From Spongiimicrobium salis (GTDB lineage: Bacteria; Bacteroidota; Bacteroidia; Flavobacteriales; Flavobacteriaceae), in the NCBI RefSeq assembly GCF_043678055.1, contig NZ_JBHEQA010000005.1, positions 248,001-312,000 of the forward strand: a stretch of DNA of 64,000 nucleotides. The letters run 5' to 3'. Shown here one piece after another: positions 1 through 8,825 of the stretch (the stretch's first letter is position 1; each line of letters opens with the position of its first letter). The position numbers and the translations under genes are program-made. The notes under the pieces were generated by a model that worked only from the letters and a program-made list of their open reading frames with translations, was not told the DNA's origin and did no database searches.

Positions 1-327
1 GTGGATAATTATTATGACCTGTTATTAGGTGAAGAAACGGGCCGTTATGTATTTCGTATCATGGCCATAAAAGAAATCCTTTCCAACCCAGATAAATACG
101 GTTTTGATATTGGAAATGAAGATCTGTATAAGCCAATACCATCTTTTACTGTGGAAGTAGACGAACCTATTGCCAATTTTGCTGATTTTGCAGCGCAGTA
201 TGAAATCAATTATAAGATTTTAAAACGGCACAACCCCTGGTTAAGGGAACCCCATTTGAATAACAGTTCTAGAAAAAAATACGTTATAGAAATCCCCAAT
301 AAAGGATATTACAATACAGGAAAGTAA
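1..327 (+). CDS. Lytic murein transglycosylase (MltD-like), C-terminal fragment
   Basis: This is the 3' end of a gene that begins before the window; the frame is open from base 1 to a TAA at 325-327. The visible 108 residues contain the stretch YYDLLLGEETGRYVFRIMA, which matches the C-terminal part of the catalytic region of flavobacterial MltD/SLT-type transglycosylases. A short basic tail follows (KRHNPWLREP, KKYVIEIP) and resembles the start of a LysM-like or linker segment. Such enzymes cleave the glycan strands of peptidoglycan in the periplasm. The catalytic Glu region lies outside the window, so activity cannot be judged. A hairpin terminator follows 22 bp after the stop. Family assignment is fairly confident, subfamily less so. 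Confidence 0.7.
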   Translation: MDNYYDLLLGEETGRYVFRIMAIKEILSNPDKYGFDIGNEDLYKPIPSFTVEVDEPIANFADFAAQYEINYKILKRHNPWLREPHLNNSSRKKYVIEIPNKGYYNTGK

Positions 328-348
328 TATCTAGTAGGATAACTGCAT

Positions 349-384
349 AAAAAAGGCCGGATTTTAGATATTCCGGCCTTTTTT
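349..384. terminator. Bidirectional intrinsic terminator
   Basis: AAAAAGGCCGG (350-360) and CCGGCCTTTTT (373-383) pair around a 12-nt loop, with A-rich and T-rich flanks. It lies between the convergent transglycosylase (+) and TPR protein (-) genes, so it can stop transcription from both sides. Confidence 0.8.
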
Positions 385-411
385 ATACCATAAGATTTGA
401 AATCAAATTGA

Positions 412-927
412 CTAGATTTTTTTCATCTGCTGCTGCATCATTTTAATCTGTTCGGCCAGCATATTTTGTTTATCCAATTTTTTTGCTTCTTTAAGGAGTG
501 CAGTGGCTTCTCTCTTTCGACGCTTTTGCATGGCAATACCGGCAAGACTTAGTTTAGCCATGGCGATATCATAATCCATGGTCAAACCTAATTTCAAGGC
601 TTTCTTAAAATACTTTTCCGCTTGGGTAAGGTTCTTTTGGGAAAAGATGATTCCATGAAGGTAATTGTAATATCCTTGTTGCTTAACGGTAAGTGCCGCT
701 TCCGGGTTTTTAATCTTATCGAGCCATTTTTTGGTCCCCTCCATATCTTGCTTTCGCATTCGGAGAAAAGCCAAGAGAATGATTTCATTTCTGAAATAGA
801 GGAATATAAAAATCAGGGATAATAAAATGAGAAAAATACCATTACCAATATTTTCTTCTACAAATTGGTATCCGGCATAGGCTAGGATTAACCCAGCAAT
901 AATGAGTTTAAAAATTTTATTGAACAT
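412..927 (-). CDS. Membrane-anchored TPR-repeat protein
   Basis: The product has 171 residues. The first ~50 form two hydrophobic helices (FKLIIAGLILAYAGYQF and GIFLILLSLIFIFLYF). After these comes a cytoplasmic part that reads as helix-turn-helix TPR units (YYNYLHGIIFSQKNLTQAEKYFKKALKLG, then KLSLAGIAMQKRRKREATALLKEAKKLD). It ends in a Gln/Met/Lys-rich coil. Proteins of this shape are common in Flavobacteriia and probably scaffold other proteins at the inner membrane; no catalytic motif is seen. The ATG at 927 lies 9 nt downstream of the stop of the DUF6263 gene, so the two are likely co-transcribed. Specific function unknown. Confidence 0.75.
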   Translation of the reverse strand: MFNKIFKLIIAGLILAYAGYQFVEENIGNGIFLILLSLIFIFLYFRNEIILLAFLRMRKQDMEGTKKWLDKIKNPEAALTVKQQGYYNYLHGIIFSQKNLTQAEKYFKKALKLGLTMDYDIAMAKLSLAGIAMQKRRKREATALLKEAKKLDKQNMLAEQIKMMQQQMKKI

Positions 928-936
928 ATTCTTGTG

Positions 937-1821
937 TTATTCTTTGATTAATTCGTAGGTCGTAGTCGATTTTATGGTAGTGGGTATTTGTTGGTCCCCC
1001 AATTGTGCAATGGTGGAAAAACCTTCGGAAGTACTTGTTACTTTCATGGTCCTAATAAAACCTGTTGTAATATCTGTGGTTATTTGTGTCTCCTGAGTGC
1101 CATTTAATGCCATGCTAGTGGCAGCTTCCTTAACATCCATGATGATGTTTGCTTTGCCGGAGATTATGGCATTTGTTGTGTTCAGGCTATCCAAAGTCCA
1201 GCGATTTTTAGCCATCAGTTTTCCCTGGTACTCGTTTTCCCAAGTACCTCCAATACTAATGGGAGCGCTAGGGTAAATAAATGTCATTTGCTTATAACTA
1301 TTGGAAAGGGCTTTGGAGCCAAACTCTTTTTCCAACGACTTCTTCATAAGGTTAAGGGAGAAGTCATCCTTTAGACCAGAAGCTTTGGCCATTTTGGCAA
1401 CAAGACTATCTCCTCCTTCTACCGCTAAAATATCCCCAGTCTTTGCCAAAGTAATTTTTACGGGATAATTCAAAATAGCATTAAACACTTTAGACTGCGG
1501 ATCTTCTTCCTTAACTTCTTTGGCTTTGATATTCATCAAAGGCCCTTGAATATTGGACATCATCATAAGATTCAAATCTTCGAACGATAAATCAATTTCG
1601 TAGGTATCTTCTTTTTCACCAACCACTTTAAAGGTCAAAATCCCACTGATGATATTCGTAATTTCTTGTACGGCTCCATCCAATTCTTGACTGATTACCT
1701 GCTCCGCATGTTGTCTGACCATAAAAGTGTCTCCTTCCTTGAGATGATATTCCAAAGCAGTTTGTCCAGAGACCGTATATCCTATAAAAAAGGACAGGAA
1801 AAAGAGCAAAAAAGATTTCAT
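937..1821 (-). CDS. Secreted DUF6263 family protein
   Basis: The product has 294 residues and an N-terminal signal peptide (MKSFLLFFLSFFIGYTVSGQ, cleavage likely after SG). The mature part is a lipid-chaperone-like beta-rich domain starting with LEYHLKEGDTFMVRQHAEQ and ending in a TTTYELIKE strand; this matches the DUF6263 family of Bacteroidota. No catalytic residues are known for the family. It probably acts in the periplasm or at the outer membrane. A TACTTTTG sequence on the minus strand at 1847-1854, ahead of the ATG, resembles a Bacteroidota -7 box but lacks a good -33 element. It heads a likely two-gene unit with the downstream TPR protein. Function unknown. Confidence 0.7.
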   Translation of the reverse strand: MKSFLLFFLSFFIGYTVSGQTALEYHLKEGDTFMVRQHAEQVISQELDGAVQEITNIISGILTFKVVGEKEDTYEIDLSFEDLNLMMMSNIQGPLMNIKAKEVKEEDPQSKVFNAILNYPVKITLAKTGDILAVEGGDSLVAKMAKASGLKDDFSLNLMKKSLEKEFGSKALSNSYKQMTFIYPSAPISIGGTWENEYQGKLMAKNRWTLDSLNTTNAIISGKANIIMDVKEAATSMALNGTQETQITTDITTGFIRTMKVTSTSEGFSTIAQLGDQQIPTTIKSTTTYELIKE

Positions 1822-1887
1822 TTTCAGTAACTCATATTAGATACGGCAAAAGTAATAAAAACAATTCGAAACATTTTTTTAAATACA

Positions 1888-1918
1888 TTTGCCAAAGCAA
1901 AAACTCTTTGTATATTTG
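1888..1918 (+). promoter_or_regulatory. rpmH promoter, Bacteroidota sigma-A type
   Basis: TTTG at 1888-1891 is separated by exactly 19 nt from TATATTTG at 1911-1918, a very good fit to the -33 TTTG / -7 TAnnTTTG consensus. Transcription would begin around 1925, giving a leader of about 65 nt before the rpmH ATG. Confidence 0.75.
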
Positions 1919-1988
1919 CAGCCGGAATTTAGAAGGCAAATTTACAGTCTTCGGAAGTATTCACACAACTATTTAAAATTTTTCGGCA

Positions 1989-2147
1989 ATGAAAAGAACA
2001 TATCAGCCATCAAAGAGAAAGAGAAGAAATAAACATGGTTTTAGGGAGCGTATGGCTTCAGCCAATGGTAGAAAAGTTCTTGCCAGAAGAAGAGCTAAAG
2101 GAAGAAAAAAACTAACGGTATCCTCTGAGCTGAGACACAAGAAGTAA
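1989..2147 (+). CDS. rpmH: 50S ribosomal protein L34
   Basis: A 52-codon gene. The product starts MKRTYQPSKRKRRNKHGFRE and ends SSELRHKK, with the conserved GFRxRMASANGRKVLARRRAKGRKKL core of L34. It is a highly basic large-subunit protein that binds 23S rRNA. It has a strong promoter at 1888-1918 and a hairpin terminator just downstream, so it appears to be monocistronic. Unlike the classic arrangement, dnaA and rnpA are not adjacent here; carB follows instead. Length and sequence are typical. Confidence 0.97.
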   Translation: MKRTYQPSKRKRRNKHGFRERMASANGRKVLARRRAKGRKKLTVSSELRHKK

Positions 2148-2173
2148 TGATGCTATCGTTATCAATTAATATT

Positions 2174-2209
2174 AAGGTGTTACTTTTTTGAAGTAGCACC
2201 TTTTTTTTA
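2174..2209 (+). terminator. Intrinsic terminator after rpmH
   Basis: AAGGTGTTACT (2174-2184) pairs with AGTAGCACCTT (2192-2202) through one G-U pair, followed by a run of eight T. It isolates rpmH from carB. Confidence 0.85.
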
Positions 2210-2251
2210 TCCAATACTTATTTATATTTGATTTTAAACACCCTATAGAAA

Positions 2252-5104
2252 ATGCCTAAAAGAAAAGATCTAAAATCTATTTTAATCATTGGTTCCGGTC
2301 CTATTATCATTGGACAAGCATGTGAGTTCGACTATTCTGGTTCGCAATCTCTTCGTTCTCTTCGAGAAGATGGGATAGAAACCATCCTGATCAATAGCAA
2401 CCCTGCTACTATTATGACGGATCCCTCTATGGCCGATCATATTTACTTGAAGCCTTTGACCACAAAATCAATTCTGGCCATTCTGGAGGCCCATCCCAAT
2501 ATTGATGCGGTATTACCTACTATGGGAGGCCAAACGGCATTGAATTTATGTATTGAAGCTGACGAGAAAGGCATTTGGGAAGATTACGATGTTGAAATTA
2601 TCGGCGTGGATATCGATGCCATCAATATTACCGAAGATCGGGAAAAATTCCGTGAGTTGATGTTGAAGATTGGTATAGGAATGGCACCTCAAGCCACAGC
2701 CACTTCCTTTTTAAAAGGGAAGGAAATAGCACAGGAATTTGGTTTTCCATTGGTCATACGAGCATCCTATACGCTAGGAGGGGCGGGAGCCTCCATTGTA
2801 TATAAGCCCGAAGATTTTGATGAATTACTGAGCAGAGGTTTGGAAGTGTCGCCCATTCATGAGGTGATGATCGATAAAGCCCTCATGGGGTGGAAAGAAT
2901 ACGAATTGGAATTGTTACGGGATAAAAATGACAATGTTGTCATTATCTGTGCCATAGAGAATATGGACCCAATGGGGATTCATACCGGAGATTCCATAAC
3001 TGTGGCTCCAGCAATGACACTTTCTGATAAGACTTACCAGAGAATGCGGGATATGGCCATCCATATGATGCGCAGTATTGGGGATTTTGCCGGTGGGTGT
3101 AATGTGCAATTTGCAGTTAGTCCTGATGAAGCTGAAGATATTATTGCCATTGAAATCAACCCCAGAGTATCCAGATCGTCTGCCCTGGCTTCAAAGGCTA
3201 CAGGGTATCCCATTGCTAAAGTGGCTACAAAATTAGCCATTGGATATCATTTGGACGAATTGGACAACCAGATTACCAAATCCACTTCTGCCTTGTTTGA
3301 ACCAACCTTGGATTATGTCATTGTGAAGATTCCACGTTGGAACTTTGATAAGTTCGAGGGGTCTGACCGAACTTTAGGTTTACAAATGAAATCTGTTGGA
3401 GAGGTAATGGCCATTGGACGTTCGTTTCAAGAAGCATTGCACAAGGCAACGCAGTCCCTGGAAATTAAGCGAAATGGATTAGGTGCCGATGGAAAAGGAT
3501 ACAAAGATTATGATACGATTATTAGCAAGCTGACCATTCCAAGTTGGGATCGCGTCTTTGTGATTTATGATGCCATTCAATTGGGGATTCCTTTGAGCAG
3601 AATTCACGAAATCACCAAAATAGATATGTGGTTCTTAAAACAATATGAGGAACTTCACTTTTTGGAAAAAGAAATTTCAGAATATCAAATAGAGACCCTA
3701 CCTAAAGATCTATTGTTGGAAGCCAAACAAAAAGGTTTTGCTGATCGGCAGATCGCCCATATGTTGGATTGTTACGAGAGCGAAGTGCATAAAAAACGTT
3801 CGACTTTGGGAATCAATAGGGTGTATAAATTGGTAGATACCTGTGCGGCCGAGTTCAAGGCCATGACCCCATATTACTATTCCACCTTTGAGGCGGAGAT
3901 CGAAACACCTGATGGTGAGCGCTATGTTGCGAATGATAGTGAGGTCACTGATAGGAAAAAGATTGTCGTTCTCGGCTCAGGTCCAAATCGTATTGGGCAA
4001 GGGATAGAATTTGATTATTGCTGTGTACATGGGGTGCTTGCAGCAGCAGAGTGCGGATACGAGACGATTATGATCAATTGTAATCCGGAAACCGTATCTA
4101 CAGATTTTGATACGGCGGACAAACTGTATTTTGAACCTGTATTCTGGGAGCATATCTATGACATTATCCGACATGAAAAACCAGAAGGCGTCATTGTGCA
4201 ATTAGGAGGGCAAACCGCGCTAAAATTAGCCGAAAAATTATCTAAGCACGGTATTAAAATCATAGGAACTAGTTTTGAAGCTTTGGACTTGGCAGAAGAT
4301 CGGGGTAGTTTCTCCACCTTGTTGGAAGCGAATAATATACCTTTCCCCAGATTTGGTGTTGCCGAAACAGCTGATGAGGCCTTAAATCTAGCCGATGAAT
4401 TGGATTTTCCTCTTTTGGTGCGCCCATCCTATGTATTGGGAGGACAGGGAATGAAAATTGTAATCAACAAAGAAGAATTGGAAGCACACGTGGTAGATTT
4501 ACTACACAAGATTCCTAATAATAAATTGTTGCTAGATCATTATTTGGATGGCGCCATAGAAGCTGAAGCGGATGCCATATGCGATGGGGAAAACATCTAT
4601 ATCATTGGAATTATGGAGCATATAGAACCTTGTGGTATTCACTCTGGGGATTCCAATGCTACATTACCGGCATTCAATCTGGGAGAATTTGTTTTACAAC
4701 AGATTAAAGATCATACCAAAAAAATAGCTCTGGCACTTAATACCGTCGGATTGATCAATATACAGTTTGCGATCAAAGACGATAAGGTATATATCATTGA
4801 GGCGAACCCAAGGGCTTCTAGAACGGTGCCTTTTATCGCTAAAGCCTACAAGGAGCCTTATGTTAACTATGCGACCAAAGTGATGTTAGGGGAAAAGAAA
4901 GTAACCGATTTTAGTTTTAAACCCGAATTGGAAGGTTTTGCGATCAAACAACCGGTATTCTCTTTTAATAAATTTCCTAACGTAAATAAAAACTTGGGGC
5001 CAGAAATGAAGAGTACAGGGGAGAGCATCTTGTTTATTGATAACCTTAAGGACGACGATTTTTACAACCTATACGCTAGACGTAAAATGTACTTGTCAAA
5101 ATAA
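2252..5104 (+). CDS. carB: Carbamoyl-phosphate synthase large subunit, short form
   Basis: Makes carbamoyl phosphate from bicarbonate, ammonia and 2 ATP for pyrimidine and arginine synthesis; the partner small subunit CarA is not in the window. The protein has the usual internal duplication: a first half starting with IIGSGPIIIGQACEFDYSG (from about residue 11) and a second starting with VVLGSGPNRIGQGIEFDYC (from about residue 571). Each half carries an ATP-grasp with its NPR motif (INPRVSRSSALASKATGYPIAK; ANPRASRTVPFIAK). At 950 residues it is about 120 shorter than enterobacterial CarB. It stops soon after NKFPNVNKNLGPEMKSTGE, so the C-terminal MGS-like allosteric domain is missing. A TATATTTG sequence at 2223-2230 is a possible -7 box. 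Identification is secure. Confidence 0.95.
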   Translation: MPKRKDLKSILIIGSGPIIIGQACEFDYSGSQSLRSLREDGIETILINSNPATIMTDPSMADHIYLKPLTTKSILAILEAHPNIDAVLPTMGGQTALNLCIEADEKGIWEDYDVEIIGVDIDAINITEDREKFRELMLKIGIGMAPQATATSFLKGKEIAQEFGFPLVIRASYTLGGAGASIVYKPEDFDELLSRGLEVSPIHEVMIDKALMGWKEYELELLRDKNDNVVIICAIENMDPMGIHTGDSITVAPAMTLSDKTYQRMRDMAIHMMRSIGDFAGGCNVQFAVSPDEAEDIIAIEINPRVSRSSALASKATGYPIAKVATKLAIGYHLDELDNQITKSTSALFEPTLDYVIVKIPRWNFDKFEGSDRTLGLQMKSVGEVMAIGRSFQEALHKATQSLEIKRNGLGADGKGYKDYDTIISKLTIPSWDRVFVIYDAIQLGIPLSRIHEITKIDMWFLKQYEELHFLEKEISEYQIETLPKDLLLEAKQKGFADRQIAHMLDCYESEVHKKRSTLGINRVYKLVDTCAAEFKAMTPYYYSTFEAEIETPDGERYVANDSEVTDRKKIVVLGSGPNRIGQGIEFDYCCVHGVLAAAECGYETIMINCNPETVSTDFDTADKLYFEPVFWEHIYDIIRHEKPEGVIVQLGGQTALKLAEKLSKHGIKIIGTSFEALDLAEDRGSFSTLLEANNIPFPRFGVAETADEALNLADELDFPLLVRPSYVLGGQGMKIVINKEELEAHVVDLLHKIPNNKLLLDHYLDGAIEAEADAICDGENIYIIGIMEHIEPCGIHSGDSNATLPAFNLGEFVLQQIKDHTKKIALALNTVGLINIQFAIKDDKVYIIEANPRASRTVPFIAKAYKEPYVNYATKVMLGEKKVTDFSFKPELEGFAIKQPVFSFNKFPNVNKNLGPEMKSTGESILFIDNLKDDDFYNLYARRKMYLSK

Positions 5105-5128
5105 GGCATATTATTAAAAACCTACTTA

Positions 5129-5163
5129 GGCCCCTTTCGTCATTGTATGGAAGGGGCTTTTGT
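5129..5163 (+). terminator. Intrinsic terminator after carB
   Basis: GCCCCTT (5130-5136) pairs with AAGGGGC (5151-5157), followed by TTTTG. It lies 25 bp past the carB stop. Confidence 0.65.
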
Positions 5164-5233
5164 ATGGAGCATAAAGAAATTTATCCATAGCGGATAGCGC
5201 CGAGTTTCCTAATAGCATATTGTTTGACCCAAA

Positions 5234-5998
5234 TTAGGATAGGGCCTCGTCAAAATATTGGAGTACTTCAGAAAATGCCTTTTTGGTGGGGTGTCCCTCT
5301 TCGTCCACAAAATGATGGGTTAAGATGGAATGCCCTTTTCCCGGCAGTTCATGAAAAATAATACGTTGTTTCCCGTCCGTATTAAAAGTGGTTTCTAAAG
5401 TATGGAATCGTTCTGCTTTGCAAAAAAAATCCTTTTCAAATCGCCCACAATGCATCGGGCCATCGGTATCTAACTTCTTTTTAATTGCGGAAATTTCATC
5501 TGGACTCATATGAATGGATGATTTTCCGAGGAGTGGCATGGAAGGTTGACTGGCAAAACCAGCCAAAACAGCATCATTGGCCATCAAAGAAATGGCAAAA
5601 TTACCAGTGAGACACATTCCAATGACAGCCACACCTTTTACTTGATGTTTTTCCTTGATATGTGTACAAAGTGCGGCCAAATAGTCTACAATTGGGCTTG
5701 ATTTCTGAGCAGCGAACATCCTGAATTCCTTTTGCATACATAGCACCTTAAAGAAATTACCAAGTACAGCAGTCTTTCCCAGAGGACCGAACAAATGCGG
5801 GAATACCACGGTATATTGTTCTGCACTAAAACGGTCGGCCAAAGCCAAGGCTTTTTGATCGATTCCCGGCATTTCCTGCATGATTACCACAATTTTTTTG
5901 AAATTCCCCCGTGTATAGATATCATGGGTCACTTTGGTTCCTTGGGCTATAGTGGCACTAAAACGCTCTTTTTGATAGGCAGTGATAGGAGTGGGCAT
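5234..5998 (-). CDS. Dienelactone hydrolase family protein
   Basis: An alpha/beta hydrolase of 254 residues. The nucleophile elbow is GMCLTG (around residue 126), with Cys in place of Ser, as is typical of dienelactone hydrolases. The catalytic His is in KGHSIL near residue 221. An early QEMPGID motif is the usual DLH loop carrying the Glu that contacts the nucleophile. No signal peptide is present, so it is cytoplasmic. The natural substrate cannot be read from the sequence, and no aromatic degradation genes are nearby. The ATG at 5998 gives a full-length fold. It is followed on the same strand side by an unrelated SGNH hydrolase, and no operon is evident. Confidence 0.8.
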   Translation of the reverse strand: MPTPITAYQKERFSATIAQGTKVTHDIYTRGNFKKIVVIMQEMPGIDQKALALADRFSAEQYTVVFPHLFGPLGKTAVLGNFFKVLCMQKEFRMFAAQKSSPIVDYLAALCTHIKEKHQVKGVAVIGMCLTGNFAISLMANDAVLAGFASQPSMPLLGKSSIHMSPDEISAIKKKLDTDGPMHCGRFEKDFFCKAERFHTLETTFNTDGKQRIIFHELPGKGHSILTHHFVDEEGHPTKKAFSEVLQYFDEALS

Positions 5999-6107
5999 GA
6001 TCTATAACGTATTGTTTAGTGGTATAAAGATAAGGGGAATAGCAGTGAATTGGATAACCTATCCCGTCATTCATGGAAATTTCCCAAAAAGAACTCCAAA
6101 AGAAATA

Positions 6108-6749
6108 CTAATTCGTTTTTGACTGCGGAAATAAATGGTCTACGATCACTTCAGCAGCAATCGTACTGCCCAATAGTGAAGGGTGAAATTGATCAAAACC
6201 ATAATAATCATAAGTTTGATTTTTATCGAAATACTGCTTCCAAACCTTTCCCACGGGCAATAAGAGGGCCTTATTTATACGGGCAGCATCACTATAGTTT
6301 TGAATGACACCATCAAAAGTCCTGTAATAGTTTCGAGAAGGCCATACCATGAAATAGGCCAATTTGGTGTCATATCGTGCACATAGTGCACTGTACTTTT
6401 TTCCATATTCGATCAACATTTCCCTACCTTCTTTTTGAGAGGAGGGACCTTGTTGCAAGATGACGTAATCGTATTTCCCGGAAGCAATCAAATTTTGAAC
6501 CTTGTTTTCGCTCCAATGATCAGCTATGGCATAATTGGGAAAAGCCACCATCTTAGTGGAGATACGGATTCCCCTTTCTTTCGCACTTTTTTGCACCAAT
6601 ACCGGTAAATCATTTGTATAGGTAAGGCTATTTCCTAGAAACAAAATGGAAATTTTGGTGTTTTCCTCTTTGTTTCCGATGGTTTTTTGTCCGCTGGAAC
6701 AAGAAGATAAATAGAGGCAAATAAAAGCAAAGAACAGTCGCGTATACAT
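6108..6749 (-). CDS. SGNH/GDSL hydrolase-like lipoprotein
   Basis: A 213-residue lipoprotein: the signal sequence ends in LSSC with Cys17 as the lipidated residue. Block I is LFLGNSLTYTND (FxGNS), carrying the nucleophile Ser. A later block reads YDYVILQQGPSSQ, and the catalytic Asp/His block is YYGFDQFHPSLLGS. This is the set expected for an SGNH-type esterase of the DUF4886/GDSL type seen in Bacteroidota. It would sit on a periplasm-facing or surface membrane and could act on acylated glycans or small esters; the substrate is unknown. It appears to be a single-gene unit. Confidence 0.75.
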   Translation of the reverse strand: MYTRLFFAFICLYLSSCSSGQKTIGNKEENTKISILFLGNSLTYTNDLPVLVQKSAKERGIRISTKMVAFPNYAIADHWSENKVQNLIASGKYDYVILQQGPSSQKEGREMLIEYGKKYSALCARYDTKLAYFMVWPSRNYYRTFDGVIQNYSDAARINKALLLPVGKVWKQYFDKNQTYDYYGFDQFHPSLLGSTIAAEVIVDHLFPQSKTN

Positions 6750-6827
6750 GGCTAAAATTATTGAAAATTTTAAATGGTCGGCTCAATCCATTCTGTCATC
6801 AAATATAACGGATAAAAAGCAAATGGA

Positions 6828-7217
6828 TTATTGTTCAAGATCTTCCAATTGAATGGACAGGGCCTTGGTGGACAGTTGCACCTCAATAAGACTTAAAATC
6901 AAGGAAGCCATTAGGGCAAATAGACTGATACCAAAAAAAAGGTTGGCCCAGAAATGGAATTCTACATAAATCAAAAACATGCTAATGACGGCAAGAAGAA
7001 AACTTATAATAGCAATAGCCTGCATATTTTTGATAATGGTCAAACGCCTGCGGAGTTGTTTTACTTGCAGGCCTACCGTTGTGGAAGCCGTTTCTTGATA
7101 CTTTTGATGTAGTTGCCGAATCAAGGCAGCAATAGCCAGATATCGTGCGTTATAGGCTAACATCGTCAAAGAAATAGCCGGAAAAAGCAGTGCGGGAATG
7201 CTAAGGGTTAACTCCAT
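6828..7217 (-). CDS. DUF2721 family membrane protein
   Basis: A 129-residue protein with three predicted membrane segments: one at the N-terminus (SIPALLFPAISLTMLAYNAR) and two in the second half (AIAIISFLLAVISMFLIYV and LFFGISLFALMASLILSLIEVQ). A basic cytoplasmic loop between them carries the family's LRRRLTIIKN. The pattern matches DUF2721, a family of uncharacterised inner-membrane proteins. It lies 39 bp downstream of gnd on the same strand and may be co-transcribed. Function unknown. Confidence 0.8.
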   Translation of the reverse strand: MELTLSIPALLFPAISLTMLAYNARYLAIAALIRQLHQKYQETASTTVGLQVKQLRRRLTIIKNMQAIAIISFLLAVISMFLIYVEFHFWANLFFGISLFALMASLILSLIEVQLSTKALSIQLEDLEQ

Positions 7218-7256
7218 AGGGTCACTGAATGGATTTATAAAAAAAATAGTGCTACA

Positions 7257-8666
7257 TCAGGAGCCCCATTCTGTATGAAAAATACCTTCTTTATCTACAC
7301 GTTCATAGGTATGCGAACCAAAATGATCACGTTGTGCCTGGATCAAATTTAAAGGCAATCTTTCTGAGGTATAGGCATCAAAATAGGTTAGCGAATTGGA
7401 GAGTCCTGGCATGGGAATGCCACTTGTTGCGGCATAAGCTACCAATGCACGCGCAGAAGCTACCGTAGCTTGTACTTTGGGTACAAAGGAAGGAGCCAAG
7501 AGTAAATTGGGCAATTGGGGATCCTTATTAAAAGCTTCTGTAATATCGGCCAACAAGCCTGCCCTAATAATACAGCCTGCGCGCCATATTTTAGCAATAA
7601 CCGCCATATCCAATTCATAGCCGTACTCCTTGGAGGCATCGGCCAATTGGTGCAATCCTTGTGCATAACTTAGGATGAATGAAAAATAAAGTGCTTCCTC
7701 GGCCATTTTAACCAAATCCTCTTTTTCTATAGTAGCAGGTTCGGGACGTCCATAAAGGGCATCGGCCTTAATGCGTTCTCCTTTTAAAGCCGATATTTCC
7801 CGCATGCTAACGGCAATATCAATGGAGGGGACCGGGATACCTAAATCCATAGCGTTTTGTGAAGTCCATTTTCCAGTACCTTTTTGTTTGGCCTTATCCA
7901 AAATCTGATCGACCAAACGCCCATTGCCCAAGTCATCGTCCTGACGGAAAATCTCAGAGGTGATTTCCACTAAAAAAGATTGTAATCGGCCTTTGTTCCA
8001 TTGTGCATAGGTGGCAGCAAGTTCATCATTGCTGAGGTTTCCCGCTTTTTTTAAGAGGTCGTAAATTTCAGAAGTCAATTGCATCAAGCCATATTCAATA
8101 CCATTATGGACCATTTTTACATAATTTCCAGCAGATTTAGGCCCTAAGTAAGCCACACAGGGCTCTGATTGGAATTTAGCGGAAACCGCTTCAAAGATGG
8201 GTTGTACCTCTTTATAAGCTTCTTTATTGCCACCGGGCATAATGCTAGGTCCCCTGCGTGCTCCCTTTGCTCCTCCGGAAACCCCTGTTCCAAAAAAGTG
8301 AATCCCTTTTTCCTGTAAATAGGCTTCTCTGCGATCGGTATCTGTAAAAAAGGAATTGCCACCATCGATCAGGATATCGCCTTCATCTATATGTGCTAAA
8401 AGACTCTCAATAACAGCATCCACGATTTTTCCTGCAGGGACCAACATCATAATTTTACGCGGTGTGCTCAGGGAATCCACAAAGGCCTTAATATCTGTGG
8501 AAGCGTCAACTCTTGAGGTATCTCCTCCTTCTTCCTTAAGTGCATTCACTTTTTCCGCATCAAGATCGTACCCAAAGGCCTTAAAATCATTGTCTGCTAC
8601 ATTCAAAATAAAATTGCGTCCCATAACGCCTAAACCTACCAATCCAAAATCGTATTGCTGTCCCAT
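7257..8666 (-). CDS. gnd: 6-phosphogluconate dehydrogenase, decarboxylating (NADP+)
   Basis: Converts 6-phosphogluconate to ribulose-5-phosphate and CO2 with NADPH production, third step of the oxidative pentose phosphate pathway. The Rossmann motif GLGVMGRN is at residues 11-18, the substrate-binding signature SGGAKGARRGPSIMPGG lies around residue 130, and the all-helical dimer domain ends with HTEWGS. The 469-residue length is standard. The gene is divergent from zwf-pgl, which encode the first two steps; the 159-bp gap at 8667-8825 must hold both promoters. Identification is secure. Confidence 0.97.
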   Translation of the reverse strand: MGQQYDFGLVGLGVMGRNFILNVADNDFKAFGYDLDAEKVNALKEEGGDTSRVDASTDIKAFVDSLSTPRKIMMLVPAGKIVDAVIESLLAHIDEGDILIDGGNSFFTDTDRREAYLQEKGIHFFGTGVSGGAKGARRGPSIMPGGNKEAYKEVQPIFEAVSAKFQSEPCVAYLGPKSAGNYVKMVHNGIEYGLMQLTSEIYDLLKKAGNLSNDELAATYAQWNKGRLQSFLVEITSEIFRQDDDLGNGRLVDQILDKAKQKGTGKWTSQNAMDLGIPVPSIDIAVSMREISALKGERIKADALYGRPEPATIEKEDLVKMAEEALYFSFILSYAQGLHQLADASKEYGYELDMAVIAKIWRAGCIIRAGLLADITEAFNKDPQLPNLLLAPSFVPKVQATVASARALVAYAATSGIPMPGLSNSLTYFDAYTSERLPLNLIQAQRDHFGSHTYERVDKEGIFHTEWGS

Positions 8667-8825
8667 AGTTGCTGTTTACAAGTCCTAAAAAGTAACTTTT
8701 TGTTGTAAATTAAGTGATCTAAATATGCCTTATCTTTGCTTTTGATTTAAATCAGATCCAAAAATAATTCAAAATATCGACTTTTAATCCGATATTCACA
8801 TAACTAATACACTTCCTAATTTAAG

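Noticed and set aside
1822..2251. Replication origin near rpmH
   Set aside because: No DnaA-box cluster and no dnaA, rnpA or gidA nearby.
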